Below the pieces are notes generated by a model. The model was not told the origin of the DNA. It searched no databases and worked only from the letters and a program-made list of their open reading frames with translations. Positions 45,320 to 55,403 of a stretch of 64,000 nucleotides of DNA are shown one piece after another. Position 1 is the stretch's first letter; the number at the start of each line of letters is the position of its first letter. Made by a program: the position numbers and the translations under genes. The stretch lies in assembly GCF_035593985.1 (NCBI RefSeq), contig NZ_CP141587.1:2399132-2463131 (forward strand), read 5' to 3'. Origin of the DNA: Sphingomonas sp. LY29 (GTDB lineage Bacteria; Pseudomonadota; Alphaproteobacteria; Sphingomonadales; Sphingomonadaceae).

Positions 45320-46164
45320 ATATCCTGCGTCAGCCGCCCGTAAAGTTCGGGGCGTCGATCGCGGAAGAAGCCAAATGCGGCGCGGTGGCGCTTCGCTTGG
45401 GCGATGTCGAGTTCGGCGACCAGCACGCCGGTCTCCTCCGCCCCGAATTCCGCCAGCATGTCGCCGCGCTCGTCGCAGATGAAGCTGTGCCCGTAGAAAC
45501 GTTGTCCGCCCTCGACACCGATACGATTGGCGGCCACCACCGGCACGACGTTGGACACGGCGTGACCGATCATCGCCCGGCGCCACAGTCGTGACGTGTC
45601 GAGGTCGGGGTCATGCGGCTCGGTCCCGATCGCAGTCGGGTAAAACAGGATTTCGGCGCCCATCAGCATCATGGCGCGCGCGGTCTCGGGATACCATTGG
45701 TCCCAGCAGATCCCGACGCCCAGCGTCGTATCGGCGCCCGGCCACACCTTGAAGCCGGTATTGCCCGGTCGGAAATAGAATTTCTCCTCATAACCGGGGC
45801 CGTCGGGAATGTGGCTCTTGCGATAGATGCCCGCAACCTTGCCGTCGGGATTGATCATCGCCAGGCTGTTGTAGTGATGCGGGCCGTCCGCCTCGAAGAA
45901 GCTGGTCGGGATCCAGATATTCAGGTCGGCGGCAAGCTTCTGCATCGCCAGCACGGATGGATGCTCTGCGGTCGGCCGCGCGGTCGCGAACAGGCCTTCG
46001 TCTTCGACCCGGCAGAAATAGGGCCCTTCGAACAGTTCGGGTGGTAGCACGACCTTAGCGCCCTTGCCGGCGGCTTCGCGGACAAGGTCGGCCACGTTGG
46101 CAATGTTGCGAGCGGTGTCCTCGCCAAAGGCAAGCTGGAGAGCGGCGACGGTGATCTTGGTCAT
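45316..46164 (-). CDS. aguB: N-carbamoylputrescine amidase
   Basis: AguB hydrolyses N-carbamoylputrescine to putrescine, CO2 and ammonia. This 282-residue nitrilase-superfamily protein has the Glu43-Lys116-Cys153 triad in PPELFEGPYFC, YRKSHIPDGPGYEEKFYF and GICWDQWYPE. The sequence context YEEKFYFRPG and DQWYPE is typical of the carbamoylputrescine branch. Its start overlaps the aguA stop by four bases, and the pair gives a two-step route from agmatine to putrescine. Confidence 0.95.
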   Translation of the reverse strand: MTKITVAALQLAFGEDTARNIANVADLVREAAGKGAKVVLPPELFEGPYFCRVEDEGLFATARPTAEHPSVLAMQKLAADLNIWIPTSFFEADGPHHYNSLAMINPDGKVAGIYRKSHIPDGPGYEEKFYFRPGNTGFKVWPGADTTLGVGICWDQWYPETARAMMLMGAEILFYPTAIGTEPHDPDLDTSRLWRRAMIGHAVSNVVPVVAANRIGVEGGQRFYGHSFICDERGDMLAEFGAEETGVLVAELDIAQAKRHRAAFGFFRDRRPELYGRLTQDI

Positions 46165-47144
46165 GCAGGCACCTGCTGGCTGATGCAGTGGAAGCTTCCG
46201 CCGCCGGTCAGGACGTAGTCGGCGCGAAGGCCGACGACGCGGTGGTTCGGAAAGATTTCCTGGATCGCGGCAACAGCCGCGTCGTCGTTGGCCGCGCCAT
46301 ATTGCGGCACTACCACCGCGGCGTTGCCGATATAGAAATTCATGTAGCTCGCAGGAATAATCTCCCCATCGCGCTCGACCCGGCCGGGGGAGGGGATGGC
46401 GACGACGTCGAGGTCGGCGTCGAGCAGCACTTCGGCGGCGTCGGCATAAGCGTCGGCGTTAGGATCGTCGGCTTCAGCCTCGGGAATCGCCACGCGACCC
46501 GGCGACACGAAGCGAGCGAGGTTGTCGACATGGCCGTCTGTGTGGTCGTTGGCCACGCCGTCGCGAAGCCACACGACGCGGGTCGCGCCAAGGTCGCGCG
46601 CCAGCCGTTGCGCCACTTCGTCCTGGTCGAAGCCGGGATTGCGGTTAGGGTTTAGCAGGCATTGCTCGGTAGTCAGGAAGGTGCCGCTGCCATCGCCGTC
46701 GATGGCGCCGCCTTCCAGTACCCAGTCGGCCTTGGCGAACGGCAGGCCGGCCGCAGCGCTCAGACGCTCGCCGATGCTGTCGTCGCCAGGAAGGTCGTAC
46801 TTGTCGCCCCAACCGTTGAAGCGAAAGCCTTGCGCCCTGCGATCCTCGCCGGTGCCGCAGACGATCGCGCCGGTGTCGCGCAGCCAGATGTCGCCGAATG
46901 GCTCGACGATCACCTCGGCAAAGGGCGCCAATTCGCGGGCGCGTGTCGCCGCGGTTTCGTCGGCGGCGACGAGCCACACCTGCTCCCCGGCGCCATCGGC
47001 ATGAACCGCATCCGCGAACGCCGCGACCTCTTCCTGCGCCGGCGTCAAATCGTCTTCCCAAAGGTCAGGGTCGGACGGAAAGCCGATCCAAACGGCGGCA
47101 TGCGGTGCCCATTCAGGCAGGGGAATGCTGGTCATCAGGCGCAT
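46161..47144 (-). CDS. aguA: Agmatine deiminase
   Basis: AguA converts agmatine to N-carbamoylputrescine. The 327-residue product belongs to the porphyromonas-type peptidyl-arginine deiminase family. It has WLRDTGAIVCG, EGGAIDGDGSGTFLTTEQCLLNPNRNPG, TDGHVDNLARFV and the catalytic Cys320 in GGGSFHCISQQ near the C-terminus. Two in-frame starts (47144, 47135) have similar support. Together with aguB it forms an operon downstream of the rpsD terminator. Confidence 0.95.
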   Translation of the reverse strand: MRLMTSIPLPEWAPHAAVWIGFPSDPDLWEDDLTPAQEEVAAFADAVHADGAGEQVWLVAADETAATRARELAPFAEVIVEPFGDIWLRDTGAIVCGTGEDRRAQGFRFNGWGDKYDLPGDDSIGERLSAAAGLPFAKADWVLEGGAIDGDGSGTFLTTEQCLLNPNRNPGFDQDEVAQRLARDLGATRVVWLRDGVANDHTDGHVDNLARFVSPGRVAIPEAEADDPNADAYADAAEVLLDADLDVVAIPSPGRVERDGEIIPASYMNFYIGNAAVVVPQYGAANDDAAVAAIQEIFPNHRVVGLRADYVLTGGGSFHCISQQVPA

Positions 47145-47155
47145 CTAGCGACGCC

Positions 47156-47186
47156 AAACAAAAAGGGCGACCCCAAAGGGCCGCCC
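47156..47186 (-). terminator. Intrinsic terminator of rpsD
   Basis: On the minus strand a 9-bp stem (47186-47178 with 47173-47165, one G-T pair) with the loop TTTG is followed by TTTTTGTTT. It lies 25 bases after the rpsD stop and just before aguA. Confidence 0.9.
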
Positions 47187-47211
47187 TCTTGCTGGTTCGG
47201 AGGAAGTCAGA

Positions 47212-47826
47212 TCAGCGCGAATAGAATTCGACGACCAGGTTCGGCTCCATCTTCACCGGGTAGGGCACTTCGTCCAGCGTCGGAACGCGGCTGAAGGTTG
47301 CCTTGGCAGTGCCGTCGATGACGACGTAATCGGGGATGTCACGCTCGGCGAGGCTCTGCGCCTCGGCGACCAGTGCCATTTCCTGCGCCTTGGGGCCCAG
47401 TTCGATGACGTCGTTCAGGTCGACGCGGCGCGAGGCAATGTTGCACTTCACGCCGTTGACGCGGATGTGACCGTGGCTCACCAGCTGGCGAGCGGCCCAG
47501 ATCGTCGGCGCGAACTTGGCGCGATAGACGATCATGTCGAGGCGACGCTCGAGAAGGCCGATCAGGTTCTGACTGGCGTCGCCCTTCATACGGCTTGCCT
47601 GCTGGAAGGTCTGCTTGAACTGCTTCTCGGTGACGTCGCCGTAATAGCCCTTCAGCTTCTGCTTGGCGCGCAGCTGGATGCCGAAGTCCGAAACCTTCGA
47701 CTTGCGACGCTGACCGTGCTGGCCGGGACCATATTCGCGCTTGTTGACCGGGCTCTTCGGACGTCCGAAGACGTTCTCGCCCATGCGGCGGTCGAGTTTA
47801 TACTTGGCGCTGGAACGCTTGCTCAT
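47212..47826 (-). CDS. rpsD: 30S ribosomal protein S4
   Basis: Primary 16S rRNA-binding protein S4. The 204-residue product has the alphaproteobacterial N-terminus [20 protein letters not shown] and the S4 RNA-binding domain [34 protein letters not shown]. It is a single-gene unit with a strong terminator; the 146 bases between its start and the trmJ stop presumably hold its promoter, though I see no clear consensus there. Confidence 0.98.
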   Translation of the reverse strand: MSKRSSAKYKLDRRMGENVFGRPKSPVNKREYGPGQHGQRRKSKVSDFGIQLRAKQKLKGYYGDVTEKQFKQTFQQASRMKGDASQNLIGLLERRLDMIVYRAKFAPTIWAARQLVSHGHIRVNGVKCNIASRRVDLNDVIELGPKAQEMALVAEAQSLAERDIPDYVVIDGTAKATFSRVPTLDEVPYPVKMEPNLVVEFYSR

Positions 47827-47972
47827 GCTTATAATCCAATCTGCTCATTCGACATATCCCGGACCGCGCCACCGATCGAGGAGATCGGCAGGACCATCAC
47901 TTCACCGGGGTGTGAGGTCGATTGCGAAGGGCGGCGCCTAGTCGAGCCCGCCTGAAAGGTCAAGCTCGAGGT

Positions 47973-48698
47973 CTATTGCGGACGCCCGCGGGAACGGGGG
48001 CTGACGAGGGTGCGGAGCATTCCCCGCATCGCCTTTACTTCGCGGCTCGACCAGCCGGGCTTGGTCAGGATTGTGCGAATGTTGGCACGGGTCGCAGCGG
48101 ACCGCTCGATCGGAAAGAAGTAACCAGCTTCCGAAAGCGATTCACCCATCTGGCCGATCAGTCCCTCCAGTTCGGCCATTGTCGCCTCGGGTTCGCGATC
48201 CTTGGCGGTCGGCTGGGCCAACGTCGCGCTGCGCGACCATTCGTAGGCGAGCAGGATGACGGCCTGGGCGAGGTTGAGACTACCAAACTCCGGGTTGATC
48301 GGAACGGTCACGATCTTGGTGGCGAGACCGACGTCGTCGCTTTCCAGCCCGGAGCGTTCGGGCCCGAACAGAATCGCGGTCCGGCCGGCGCAGGCATTGA
48401 TCTCGCTTGCCATTTCCTCGGGGCCGACAACCGGCATGACCAAGTCGCGGCGGCGAACTGTCGACGCAAATACCAGGCTGCAATCGGCGATAGCATCCTT
48501 CACCGTGTCGAAGATGACCGCTTGCTCGAGCACGCGGTCGGCGCCGCTCGCGGCGGGGCCGGCATCGGGATTCGGCCAACCGTCGCGCGGCGCCACGATC
48601 CGCATCTCGGTCAGCCCGAAGTTCATCATCGCGCGCGCCGCCTTGCCGATATTCTGGCCAAGCTGCGGTCGTACGAGGACGATCAGCGGCTTGCTCAC
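47973..48698 (-). CDS. trmJ: tRNA/rRNA 2'-O-methyltransferase, TrmJ/SpoU type
   Basis: A 241-residue SPOUT methyltransferase most like TrmJ, which methylates position 32 of tRNAs. Motifs are [33 protein letters not shown] and [15 protein letters not shown], followed by a helical C-terminal extension of about 80 residues found in TrmJ. It overlaps nrdR by four bases (ATGA). Assignment to TrmJ rather than another SpoU protein is by length and motif 3. Confidence 0.9.
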   Translation of the reverse strand: MSKPLIVLVRPQLGQNIGKAARAMMNFGLTEMRIVAPRDGWPNPDAGPAASGADRVLEQAVIFDTVKDAIADCSLVFASTVRRRDLVMPVVGPEEMASEINACAGRTAILFGPERSGLESDDVGLATKIVTVPINPEFGSLNLAQAVILLAYEWSRSATLAQPTAKDREPEATMAELEGLIGQMGESLSEAGYFFPIERSAATRANIRTILTKPGWSSREVKAMRGMLRTLVSPRSRGRPQ

Positions 48699-49174
48699 AG
48701 CAGCTTGTCCTGACCCGGTGGCACGCCTTCTTTTTCGACCCGCTCGGCAATGTCGGCGAAGTCCCCGGGGTCGGTGAAGTCCTTGTAGATGCTCGCGAAG
48801 CGGATGTACGCCACGTGATCGAGCGTTTTGAGGCCCGCCATTACCGCCTCGCCGATCGCGGTCGAGGTGACCTCGTCGCCTCGCGTCTCCAGTTGACGCT
48901 GGACGCTGCTGGCGAGCCGCTCGATCTTGTCGGCGCCGAGATCGCGCTTGCGACAGGCGTGGCCGATCGCGCGCTCCAGTTTGGCGCGGTCGAACGGCTC
49001 GCGCTTATTGTCCTTCTTGACGACGGTGAGGTCGCGAAGCTGGACGCGTTCGAAGGTCGTGAAGCGCGCGCCGCAGCCGGCGCACTCGCGGCGGCGACGG
49101 ATCGACGTATTGTCTTCCGACGGCCGGCTGTCTTTTACCTGGCTGTCGTCATGCGCGCAAAATGGGCACCGCAT
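48695..49174 (-). CDS. nrdR: Transcriptional repressor NrdR
   Basis: NrdR represses ribonucleotide reductase genes in response to ATP/dATP. The 159-residue product has the N-terminal zinc ribbon [21 protein letters not shown] with the second Cys pair in [11 protein letters not shown], then an ATP-cone domain. The ATG at 49174 is the family start. It lies one base after the small membrane protein gene and is coupled to trmJ. Confidence 0.96.
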   Translation of the reverse strand: MRCPFCAHDDSQVKDSRPSEDNTSIRRRRECAGCGARFTTFERVQLRDLTVVKKDNKREPFDRAKLERAIGHACRKRDLGADKIERLASSVQRQLETRGDEVTSTAIGEAVMAGLKTLDHVAYIRFASIYKDFTDPGDFADIAERVEKEGVPPGQDKLL

Positions 49175-49175
49175 G

Positions 49176-49394
49176 CTAGCGCTTGATGCGCTGCCACAGC
49201 GCGATGCCCGCTCCGCCGATGACGCCAATCGGGATTGTCAGCACGGGGAGGAGGATCGCTGCCACCGCGCCGATGGCGGCGCCGGCAAGCACCGGCTTGG
49301 TCGAGGGATGCGACAGGCCTTCGCGACCCATGCCCTTCAATTCGTCGGTGGCTCGGCCGAGATAGTTCGGATCCTGGTCGTTGGGCTGGGTCAT
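49176..49394 (-). CDS. Small hydrophobic protein
   Basis: A 72-residue protein with a polar N-terminal half ([21 protein letters not shown]) and a hydrophobic C-terminal half (about residues 35-68) that can form two short helices, ending in a basic RIKR. It sits between glyA (seven bases upstream) and nrdR (one base downstream), so it is probably translated from the same mRNA. AGGA lies nine bases before the ATG. Function unknown. Confidence 0.7.
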   Translation of the reverse strand: MTQPNDQDPNYLGRATDELKGMGREGLSHPSTKPVLAGAAIGAVAAILLPVLTIPIGVIGGAGIALWQRIKR

Positions 49395-49401
49395 GGTTCG
49401 A

Positions 49402-50703
49402 TCAATCCTGATAAATCGGGAACCGGGCGCACAAGGCGCGAACCCGGGCATTGACGTCGCGCTCGACGGCCTGATCGCCTTTGGCAACGCCGGCAAGCAC
49501 ATCGGCGACCATGTCACCGATGTCGGCGAACTCGGCCTCGCCGAAACCGCGGGTAGTGCCGGCAGGCGATCCTACGCGGATACCGCTGGTCTGCATCGGA
49601 GGGAGCGGGTCGAACGGGACGCCGTTCTTGTTGCAGGTAATGCCGGCACGCTCGAGCGCTTCGTCGGCGTCCTTGCCGGTGATGCCGAGCGGGCGGAGGT
49701 CGACCAGCGCAAGGTGCGTGTCGGTGCCGCCCGCGACGAGGTCCGCGCCGCGTTCCTTCAATCGGCCTGCCAGCGTCTGCGCGTTGCGGATCACCGCCTG
49801 CGCATAGGTCTTGAAGCCGGGTTCGAGCGCTTCGCCGAACGCGACCGCCTTGGCGGCGATGACGTGCATCAACGGGCCGCCCTGGAGGCCGGGGAAGACC
49901 GCCGAGTTGATCTTCTTGGCGATGGCCTCGTCATCGGTCAGCACCATGCCGCCGCGCGGGCCGCGAAGCGTCTTGTGCGTTGTGGTGGTGACGACGTGGG
50001 CATGACCGAAAGGCGTCGGATGCTCGCCCGCGGCGACGAGCCCCGCGAAGTGCGCCATGTCGACCATGAACGTCGCGCCAACCTCGTCCGCGATGGCGCG
50101 GAATCGAGCGAAGTCGATGTGGCGCGGGTAGGCCGATCCACCGGCGATGATCAGGGTCGGCCGATGCTCCTTGGCGAGCGCTTCGACCTGGTCGAAGTCG
50201 ATCAGGTCATCGTCGCGACGGACACCGTACTGGATCGCGTTGAACCACTTCCCCGACATGGCGGGACGGGCGCCGTGGGTCAGGTGGCCGCCAGCGTCGA
50301 GGCTCATGCCCAGAATGGTGTCGCCCGGCTTGGTCAGTGCCAACATGACCGCGCCATTGGCCTGCGCGCCCGAGTGCGGTTGTACGTTGGCGAAGCCGCA
50401 GCCGAACAATTGCTTGGCGCGATCGATGGCAAGCTGCTCGACGAGGTCCGACGGGTGGCAACCCTGATAGTAGCGGCGACTTGGGTAGCCTTCGGCGTAT
50501 TTGTTCGTGAAAACCGAACCCTGCGCTTCGAGCACCGCCTTCGAAACGATGTTCTCCGACGCAATCAGTTCGATCTGGTTCTGCTCGCGCTCCAGTTCCT
50601 CGCGGATCGCGGCGGCAACCTTGGCGTCGGCCGTGGCAAGGCTTTCGGTGAAGAAGCCGAGCGGCTGGACATCGGTAAGGGGACGGTCAGCGACGGTAGC
50701 CAT
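49402..50703 (-). CDS. glyA: Serine hydroxymethyltransferase
   Basis: GlyA interconverts serine and glycine with tetrahydrofolate. The 433-residue PLP enzyme has Lys244 in [15 protein letters not shown] and the conserved [12 protein letters not shown] and [16 protein letters not shown]. The frame is open upstream to 50799, but [10 protein letters not shown] at 50703 gives a TGATG junction with the rpiB stop. It supplies the glycine used by GcvP and HemA encoded in this window. Confidence 0.97.
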   Translation of the reverse strand: MATVADRPLTDVQPLGFFTESLATADAKVAAAIREELEREQNQIELIASENIVSKAVLEAQGSVFTNKYAEGYPSRRYYQGCHPSDLVEQLAIDRAKQLFGCGFANVQPHSGAQANGAVMLALTKPGDTILGMSLDAGGHLTHGARPAMSGKWFNAIQYGVRRDDDLIDFDQVEALAKEHRPTLIIAGGSAYPRHIDFARFRAIADEVGATFMVDMAHFAGLVAAGEHPTPFGHAHVVTTTTHKTLRGPRGGMVLTDDEAIAKKINSAVFPGLQGGPLMHVIAAKAVAFGEALEPGFKTYAQAVIRNAQTLAGRLKERGADLVAGGTDTHLALVDLRPLGITGKDADEALERAGITCNKNGVPFDPLPPMQTSGIRVGSPAGTTRGFGEAEFADIGDMVADVLAGVAKGDQAVERDVNARVRALCARFPIYQD

Positions 50704-51152
50704 CAAGTCGGTTCCTGTTCGGAGGGAGAGGCAAGCTGGTCGACGCGCCGCTGGTGGCGGCCGCCTATGAAGTCGGTGGAAAGGAAGGCATCGACGCACG
50801 CCTTGGCCATCTCCGGCCCAATCAGCCGGGCGCCTAGAGCGATGGCGTTGCAGTCATTGTGGAGCCGCGCGAGCGACGCGCTGACAGGCTCAGACACTTG
50901 CGCGCAGCGGCAGGCAGGATTGCGATTGGCGGCGATCGCGACGCCGATGCCCGATCCACAGACAGTAATTCCGCGCTCGGCGCGGCCATCGGCTAACGCT
51001 TCCGCCAGCAACGCGCCGAAGCGCGGGTAATCGACGCTTTCATGTCCGTTGGTGCCAAGATCGATCGGCTCATGCCCGGCATCGCGCACGTGGGCGACAA
51101 GGAGGTCTTTCAGATCGACCCCGGCATGGTCGGCGGTGAAGGCGATGCGCAT
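50703..51152 (-). CDS. rpiB: Ribose-5-phosphate isomerase B
   Basis: RpiB/LacAB-family isomerase of the pentose phosphate pathway. The 149-residue product has [10 protein letters not shown] at the N-terminus and the active-site Cys65 in [17 protein letters not shown], plus [15 protein letters not shown]. Gene order rpiB-glyA-nrdR is conserved in many alphaproteobacteria. It starts 32 bases after the stop of the YdeI-like frame. Confidence 0.95.
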   Translation of the reverse strand: MRIAFTADHAGVDLKDLLVAHVRDAGHEPIDLGTNGHESVDYPRFGALLAEALADGRAERGITVCGSGIGVAIAANRNPACRCAQVSEPVSASLARLHNDCNAIALGARLIGPEMAKACVDAFLSTDFIGGRHQRRVDQLASPSEQEPT

Positions 51153-51184
51153 GGCCAGCGTTTAGGGGATACGGTCGGGATTCG

Positions 51185-51520
51185 CTACCGTCGATTGGCG
51201 CTCGCGAGCGACATCGACGACTTGAACCACTTGCGGGCGGACTCACGACGATGCGGGCATCCGGGCCAGCAGCAGGGGCGCCGCTTCCCGGCAAGAATGT
51301 CGTCCTGAAGTCGGTCGAGACGCTGCGAGCGCGTCTCCTGCTTCTTCGCCGACGTCAGCCAGCAGATCCACTCGTTGCGCCCGAGCGCTGTCAGGTCAGC
51401 CCACTTCGCGTCCAGCGTCGCGTTGCCGTCGAGAACCCGTCGAAGCTCGGGAGGGGTTTCGTGGCGAAAGTCGGGGGATGGCGCGTCGATGGTTTCGCTT
51501 GCCCTCGAAATTCCGGTCAG
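51185..51520 (-). CDS. YdeI/OmpD-associated family protein without a standard start codon
   Basis: Between hemA and rpiB the minus strand holds a clear coding frame of about 105 codons. It reads [40 protein letters not shown] and [16 protein letters not shown], the pattern of short YdeI/OmpD-associated (OmdA) proteins. No ATG, GTG or TTG occurs ahead of this homologous part. The only in-frame candidate near the expected place is CTG at 51520-51518, which overlaps the hemA TGA as CTGA, mirroring the ATGA junctions seen elsewhere here. It is either a CTG-started gene or a gene that has lost its 5' end. Function unknown. Confidence 0.7.
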   Translation of the reverse strand: MTGISRASETIDAPSPDFRHETPPELRRVLDGNATLDAKWADLTALGRNEWICWLTSAKKQETRSQRLDRLQDDILAGKRRPCCWPGCPHRRESARKWFKSSMSLASANRR

Positions 51521-52737
51521 GCGGCGCGGACTTCGCGCATCTCCAGCCGGTCCCAGATTTCGACGAGAGCTTCGGTCAGCTCGTCCATCATCGAATCGCT
51601 GTGGGTCGGTCCCGGGGTGAAGCGGAGCCGCTCGGTCCCGCGCGGGACAGTCGGGAAATTGATCGGCTGAACGTAGAGGCCGTATTCGGCGAGCAAAATG
51701 TCGCTGATCGACTTGGCCTTCATCGGGCAGCCCACGAGCAACGGCACGATGTGCGTCACGCTTTCGAGCAGCGGCAATCCGGCCTCGCGGAATTTGGCCT
51801 TGAGCGCGGCGGCGCCAGCCTGCTGAGCGGCGCGCTCCTCGGCCGAGGACTTGAGGTGACGGACGCTCGCCAGCGCGCCGGCGACCAACACTGGCGACAG
51901 GCTGGTGGTGAAGATGAAGCCCGGCGCATAGCTGCGGATGCAGTCGACGATCGTCTTGTCGGCGGCAATGTAGCCACCCATCACGCCGAACGCCTTGCCG
52001 AGCGTGCCTTCGATGATCGTGACCCGGTCGGCGACCGCGTCTCGCTCCGAGATGCCGCCACCGCGCGCGCCATACATGCCGACGGCGTGGACTTCGTCGA
52101 GGTAGGTCAGCGCTCCATAGCGATCGGCGAGGTCGCAGATCGCACCGATCGGGGCGATGTCGCCGTCCATCGAATAGACGCTTTCGAACGCGATCAGCTT
52201 CGGGGTCTCGGGATCCTCGTCGCGAAGTAGCTGCTCGAGGTGCTCAAGGTCATTGTGGCGGAAGACGCGCTTTTCGCAGCCCGAATTGCGGATGCCCGCG
52301 ATCATCGATGCGTGGTTAAGCTCGTCCGAGAAAATGATGCAGCCGGGCAGCAGCTTGCCCAGCGTCGACAGCGCGGCTTCGTTCGAAACGTAGCCTGACG
52401 TGAACAGCAGCGCCGCCTGCTTGCCGTGAAGGTCGGCGAGCTCGGCTTCCAGGTCGACGTGATAATGGGTGTTGCCGCCGATGTTGCGGGTGCCGCCCGA
52501 ACCGGCCCCGACGTCGTGAAGCGCCTTTTCCATCGCCGCGACCACGGCCGGGTGCTGGCCCATGCCGAGATAGTCGTTGGAGCACCATACGGTGATCGGC
52601 TTTGGCCCATTATGCCCATGGAAGCAGCGCGCGCTGGGGTAATTCCCCTTGGTGCGCAGGATGTCGATGAAGACGCGGTAGCGCCCCTCGTCATGGAGGC
52701 GATCGATCGCCGCCTTGAAGATGCCGTCATAGTCCAC
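51517..52737 (-). CDS. hemA: 5-aminolevulinate synthase
   Basis: ALAS condenses glycine and succinyl-CoA to 5-aminolevulinate, the alphaproteobacterial (C4) entry to tetrapyrroles. The 406-residue PLP enzyme has Lys248 in [15 protein letters not shown] and the glycine-loop and [19 protein letters not shown] region. Start codon is GTG at 52737. It heads a leftward series that continues with the YdeI-like gene, rpiB, glyA, the small protein, nrdR and trmJ. Confidence 0.97.
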   Translation of the reverse strand: MDYDGIFKAAIDRLHDEGRYRVFIDILRTKGNYPSARCFHGHNGPKPITVWCSNDYLGMGQHPAVVAAMEKALHDVGAGSGGTRNIGGNTHYHVDLEAELADLHGKQAALLFTSGYVSNEAALSTLGKLLPGCIIFSDELNHASMIAGIRNSGCEKRVFRHNDLEHLEQLLRDEDPETPKLIAFESVYSMDGDIAPIGAICDLADRYGALTYLDEVHAVGMYGARGGGISERDAVADRVTIIEGTLGKAFGVMGGYIAADKTIVDCIRSYAPGFIFTTSLSPVLVAGALASVRHLKSSAEERAAQQAGAAALKAKFREAGLPLLESVTHIVPLLVGCPMKAKSISDILLAEYGLYVQPINFPTVPRGTERLRFTPGPTHSDSMMDELTEALVEIWDRLEMREVRAA

Positions 52738-52793
52738 GCGGGCCCATTATCGCCAAGGCGCGACAATTGCCATAGCGAACGACTCGCAATTGG

Positions 52794-53582
52794 TCAGAGC
52801 GTCTCGATGATGGTCAGCCCGAAGCGGTCGAGCGCGGTCGTCAGGGAGGGCGGCGGGGGCGCGGTAAAGACGGCGCGGCCTGGGGTGGGATGCTCGGGCC
52901 AAGGCTGCCCGCGGGTGAGGCTGGCGATCCGGCGAGCGATTCCGGGGCCGCCGTCGATCCTCTCGATCCGCGGGAACGCGGCAGCGATCTCCTCGTCGAG
53001 CAAGGGAAAGTGCGTGCAGGCGAGCACCATCACATCCATCGCTTCCGCGCCGTGTGCTTCAAGCATCGGAGCGATTGCGGCGCGGACCGCGTCGACCGAC
53101 ACCGGATCGCCGGCCAGCTTCGCCTCCGCCAGTGTGACAAGGTCGGCGCTTCCGTGGCGGACGACGGTGCAGTCGGCGGCGAAGCGCGCGGCGAGATCGT
53201 CGACATAGGGCTGGCGCACGGTAGCCTCGGTACCGAGCACGCCGATCACCCGGCTGCGTGAGCGCTCGGCGGCAGGTTTGATGGCGGGAACGGTTCCGAC
53301 CACCGGAATGTCGAGTGCGGCGCGGACATGGTCTAGCGCGATCGTGGAGGCGGTGTTGCAGGCGATCACCGCGAGGCGCGGGTGATAGCGTTCGACCAAC
53401 CGACCGAGAAGGGCGGGGACACGCGCGGCCAACTCGGCTTCGCTCTTCGTGCCATAGGGAAAGGCGCCATTGTCCGCGGCGTAGACGATCGGCGCGTTGG
53501 GAAGCAGCGCGCGGGTCGGCGCAAGCACCGACAGTCCGCCGACGCCCGAATCGAAAAACAGCAGCGGCGCGTCGGGATTCAT
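52794..53582 (-). CDS. murI: Glutamate racemase
   Basis: MurI makes D-glutamate for peptidoglycan. The 262-residue product has LLFFDSGVGGLSVL and both catalytic cysteines, in AVIACNTAST and MVLACTHFPLL. I chose the ATG at 53582 (MNPDAPLLFFDSG) as nearest to the family start; ATG at 53606 is an alternative. It lies 56 bases upstream of hemA on the same strand and is divergent from plsY. Confidence 0.95.
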   Translation of the reverse strand: MNPDAPLLFFDSGVGGLSVLAPTRALLPNAPIVYAADNGAFPYGTKSEAELAARVPALLGRLVERYHPRLAVIACNTASTIALDHVRAALDIPVVGTVPAIKPAAERSRSRVIGVLGTEATVRQPYVDDLAARFAADCTVVRHGSADLVTLAEAKLAGDPVSVDAVRAAIAPMLEAHGAEAMDVMVLACTHFPLLDEEIAAAFPRIERIDGGPGIARRIASLTRGQPWPEHPTPGRAVFTAPPPPSLTTALDRFGLTIIETL

Positions 53583-53666
53583 GGCGGCGTGATGGCGCGG
53601 GGTCATCGACACTGCAAGGCCGTGCCGCGCGGTTGCGGGCGACCTTCATTATGCTACCAACCGGCG

Positions 53667-54257
53667 ATGGACACTTCGCTGATTGCCGCGCTTGCCCTTG
53701 GATATCTGCTGGGCTCGATCCCGTTCGGACTGCTGCTCACCCGGGCGAGCGGGATGGGAGATATTCGCGACATCGGTTCGGGCAACATCGGCGCGACCAA
53801 CGTCCTGCGCACCGGATCGAAGGGGCTCGCCGCGCTGACGCTGATCCTCGACGCCGCCAAAGGCGCGCTCGCCGTTTGGGTGGCGCAGCGCTGGCTTCCG
53901 GGGTTCGAACAACATGCGGCGGCGGGCGCGCTGATCGGGCATCTTTATCCCATCTGGCTGCGCTTCAAGGGCGGCAAGGGGGTTGCCACATTGCTCGGCA
54001 TCCTGATCCCGCTGCTGCCCATGGCCGCGATTGTCTACGCGATCGTGTGGATCCTGCTGTTCCTGGTCGTACGCATCTCGTCGGTGGCAGGGATGGCGGC
54101 AGCGATCAGCGCGCCGATCACGGCGGTTGCGATTGGGAAGGACGGACTGTTCCCCTTGCTGGCTGGTCTCGCCCTGCTGATTGTCTGGAAGCATCAGGAG
54201 AACATCCGTCGATTGCTTAAGGGGCAGGAGCCGCGCGTCGGTCGCAAATCGGCGTGA
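53667..54257 (+). CDS. plsY: Glycerol-3-phosphate acyltransferase PlsY
   Basis: PlsY transfers acyl groups from acyl-phosphate to glycerol-3-phosphate, starting phospholipid synthesis. The 196-residue membrane protein has the three signature loops DIGSGNIGATNVLR, RFKGGKGVAT and the C-terminal IVWKHQENIRRLLKGQE, with about five helices. The frame is open for 285 bases upstream, antisense to murI, but the family N-terminus is at 53667. It overlaps dprA by four bases (GTGA). Confidence 0.96.
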   Translation: MDTSLIAALALGYLLGSIPFGLLLTRASGMGDIRDIGSGNIGATNVLRTGSKGLAALTLILDAAKGALAVWVAQRWLPGFEQHAAAGALIGHLYPIWLRFKGGKGVATLLGILIPLLPMAAIVYAIVWILLFLVVRISSVAGMAAAISAPITAVAIGKDGLFPLLAGLALLIVWKHQENIRRLLKGQEPRVGRKSA

Positions 54258-55348
54258 GCGCGATGCCCGACCTGATCGACCGTGTCCGGTTGATCCGCAC
54301 ACCTAGCATCGGTCCGATTGCCTTTCGTCAGTTGTTGCTTCGCTTCGGGAGCGCGGGTGCGGCGCTCGACGCCATTCCCGATCTGGCTTCGCGAGGAGGC
54401 GGCAAACCGCCGCGTCTTGCGACACGCGACGCGGCGGAGCGCGAAGTTGCTGGCGTCGAGAAGCTGGTGCGCGTTATCTGGCGCTGGGGCAGGGGCTTTA
54501 CCCGCGCGCCTTGGCCGAACTCGACAATGCCCCGCCATTGGTCACCGTTAAGGGCCGCCTCGACTTGCTCGAGCGGCCGATGGTCGCGATCGTTGGGGCG
54601 CGCAAAGCCTCCGCTGCGGCTTGTCGCTTCGCAAGGGGATTGGCGGATGACCTGGGACGCGAAGGCGCCACGGTCGTGTCGGGCCTTGCGCGCGGAATCG
54701 ACAGCGCGGCGCACGATGGCTCACTGGACAGCGGGACGGTGGCGGTGATCGCCGGCGGGATCGACATTTTCTACCCGCCGGAGAATGAAGCGCGGCAGCG
54801 CGACATCGCCGAGCGCGGACTGCTGATCGCCGAAATGCCTCCGGGCACCGAACCGCGCGCCCGGCACTTTCCCTATCGCAACCGGATCATCGCGGGCCTC
54901 GCGTCGGGAACGGTGGTGGTCGAAGCCGCCCCACGGTCTGGGTCGCTGATCACGGCGCGGTTGGCGGCCGAGGCGGGGCGCGAGGTGATGGCGGTGCCCG
55001 GCTCGCCGCTCGATCCGCGGGCACAGGGCTGCAACCAGTTGATCCGCGAAGGCGCGACATTGATCCAGAACGCTGCCGACGTGATGGAGCAGATGCGGCC
55101 GATCGCCGGGGTCGCGAGCCCATCCTTTTCGTTCGAACATCGACCCGCAGCCAGCGCCCCGCTCGACGCCGACGGTGACGCGCGCCCGGGTCGAGGAATT
55201 GCTTGGCCCGTCGCCAGTGCCGGTCGACGAGATCGTTCGCCTGTCAGGTGCCGATCCGGGCACGGTGCAGCTCGTCCTACTCGAACTCGACCTCGCCGGA
55301 CGTCTGGATCGTCACGCCGGCGGCAAGGTCAGCCTGTCGGGCGCTTGA
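54254..55348 (+). pseudogene. dprA: DNA-processing protein DprA, two frameshifts
   Basis: DprA loads RecA on incoming single-stranded DNA during transformation. Three frame segments together give a full-length protein of about 364 residues. Segment one (from 54254) encodes the N-terminal helical domain to about EVAGVEKL. A missing G beside 54466-54467 shifts the frame; segment two holds the Rossmann core with MVAIVGARKASAAAC, VVSGLARGIDSAAHDG and FPYRNRIIAGLASGTVVVEA. An extra G at 54/55 of 55174-55175 shifts again to the C-terminal winged helix VEELLGPSPVPVDEIVRLSG, ending at 55348. Both changes alter a G run by one base, so sequencing error is as likely as true inactivation. The start may be GTG 54254 or ATG 54263. 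Confidence 0.88.
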
Positions 55349-55403
55349 CGCCGTCCCCGGCGGCCCGACAATCGCGCGTATACGTACGTAAGGAATCCAG
55401 CGC

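Noticed and set aside
49381..51030. 549-codon plus-strand frame opposite glyA and rpiB
   Set aside because: It mirrors the codon bias of the opposite strand and contains no motif; glyA and rpiB have full family signatures.
55378..55391. Alternating CGTATACGTACGTA just before topA
   Set aside because: Short and partly self-complementary, but with no repeat elsewhere or matching regulator; could be chance.
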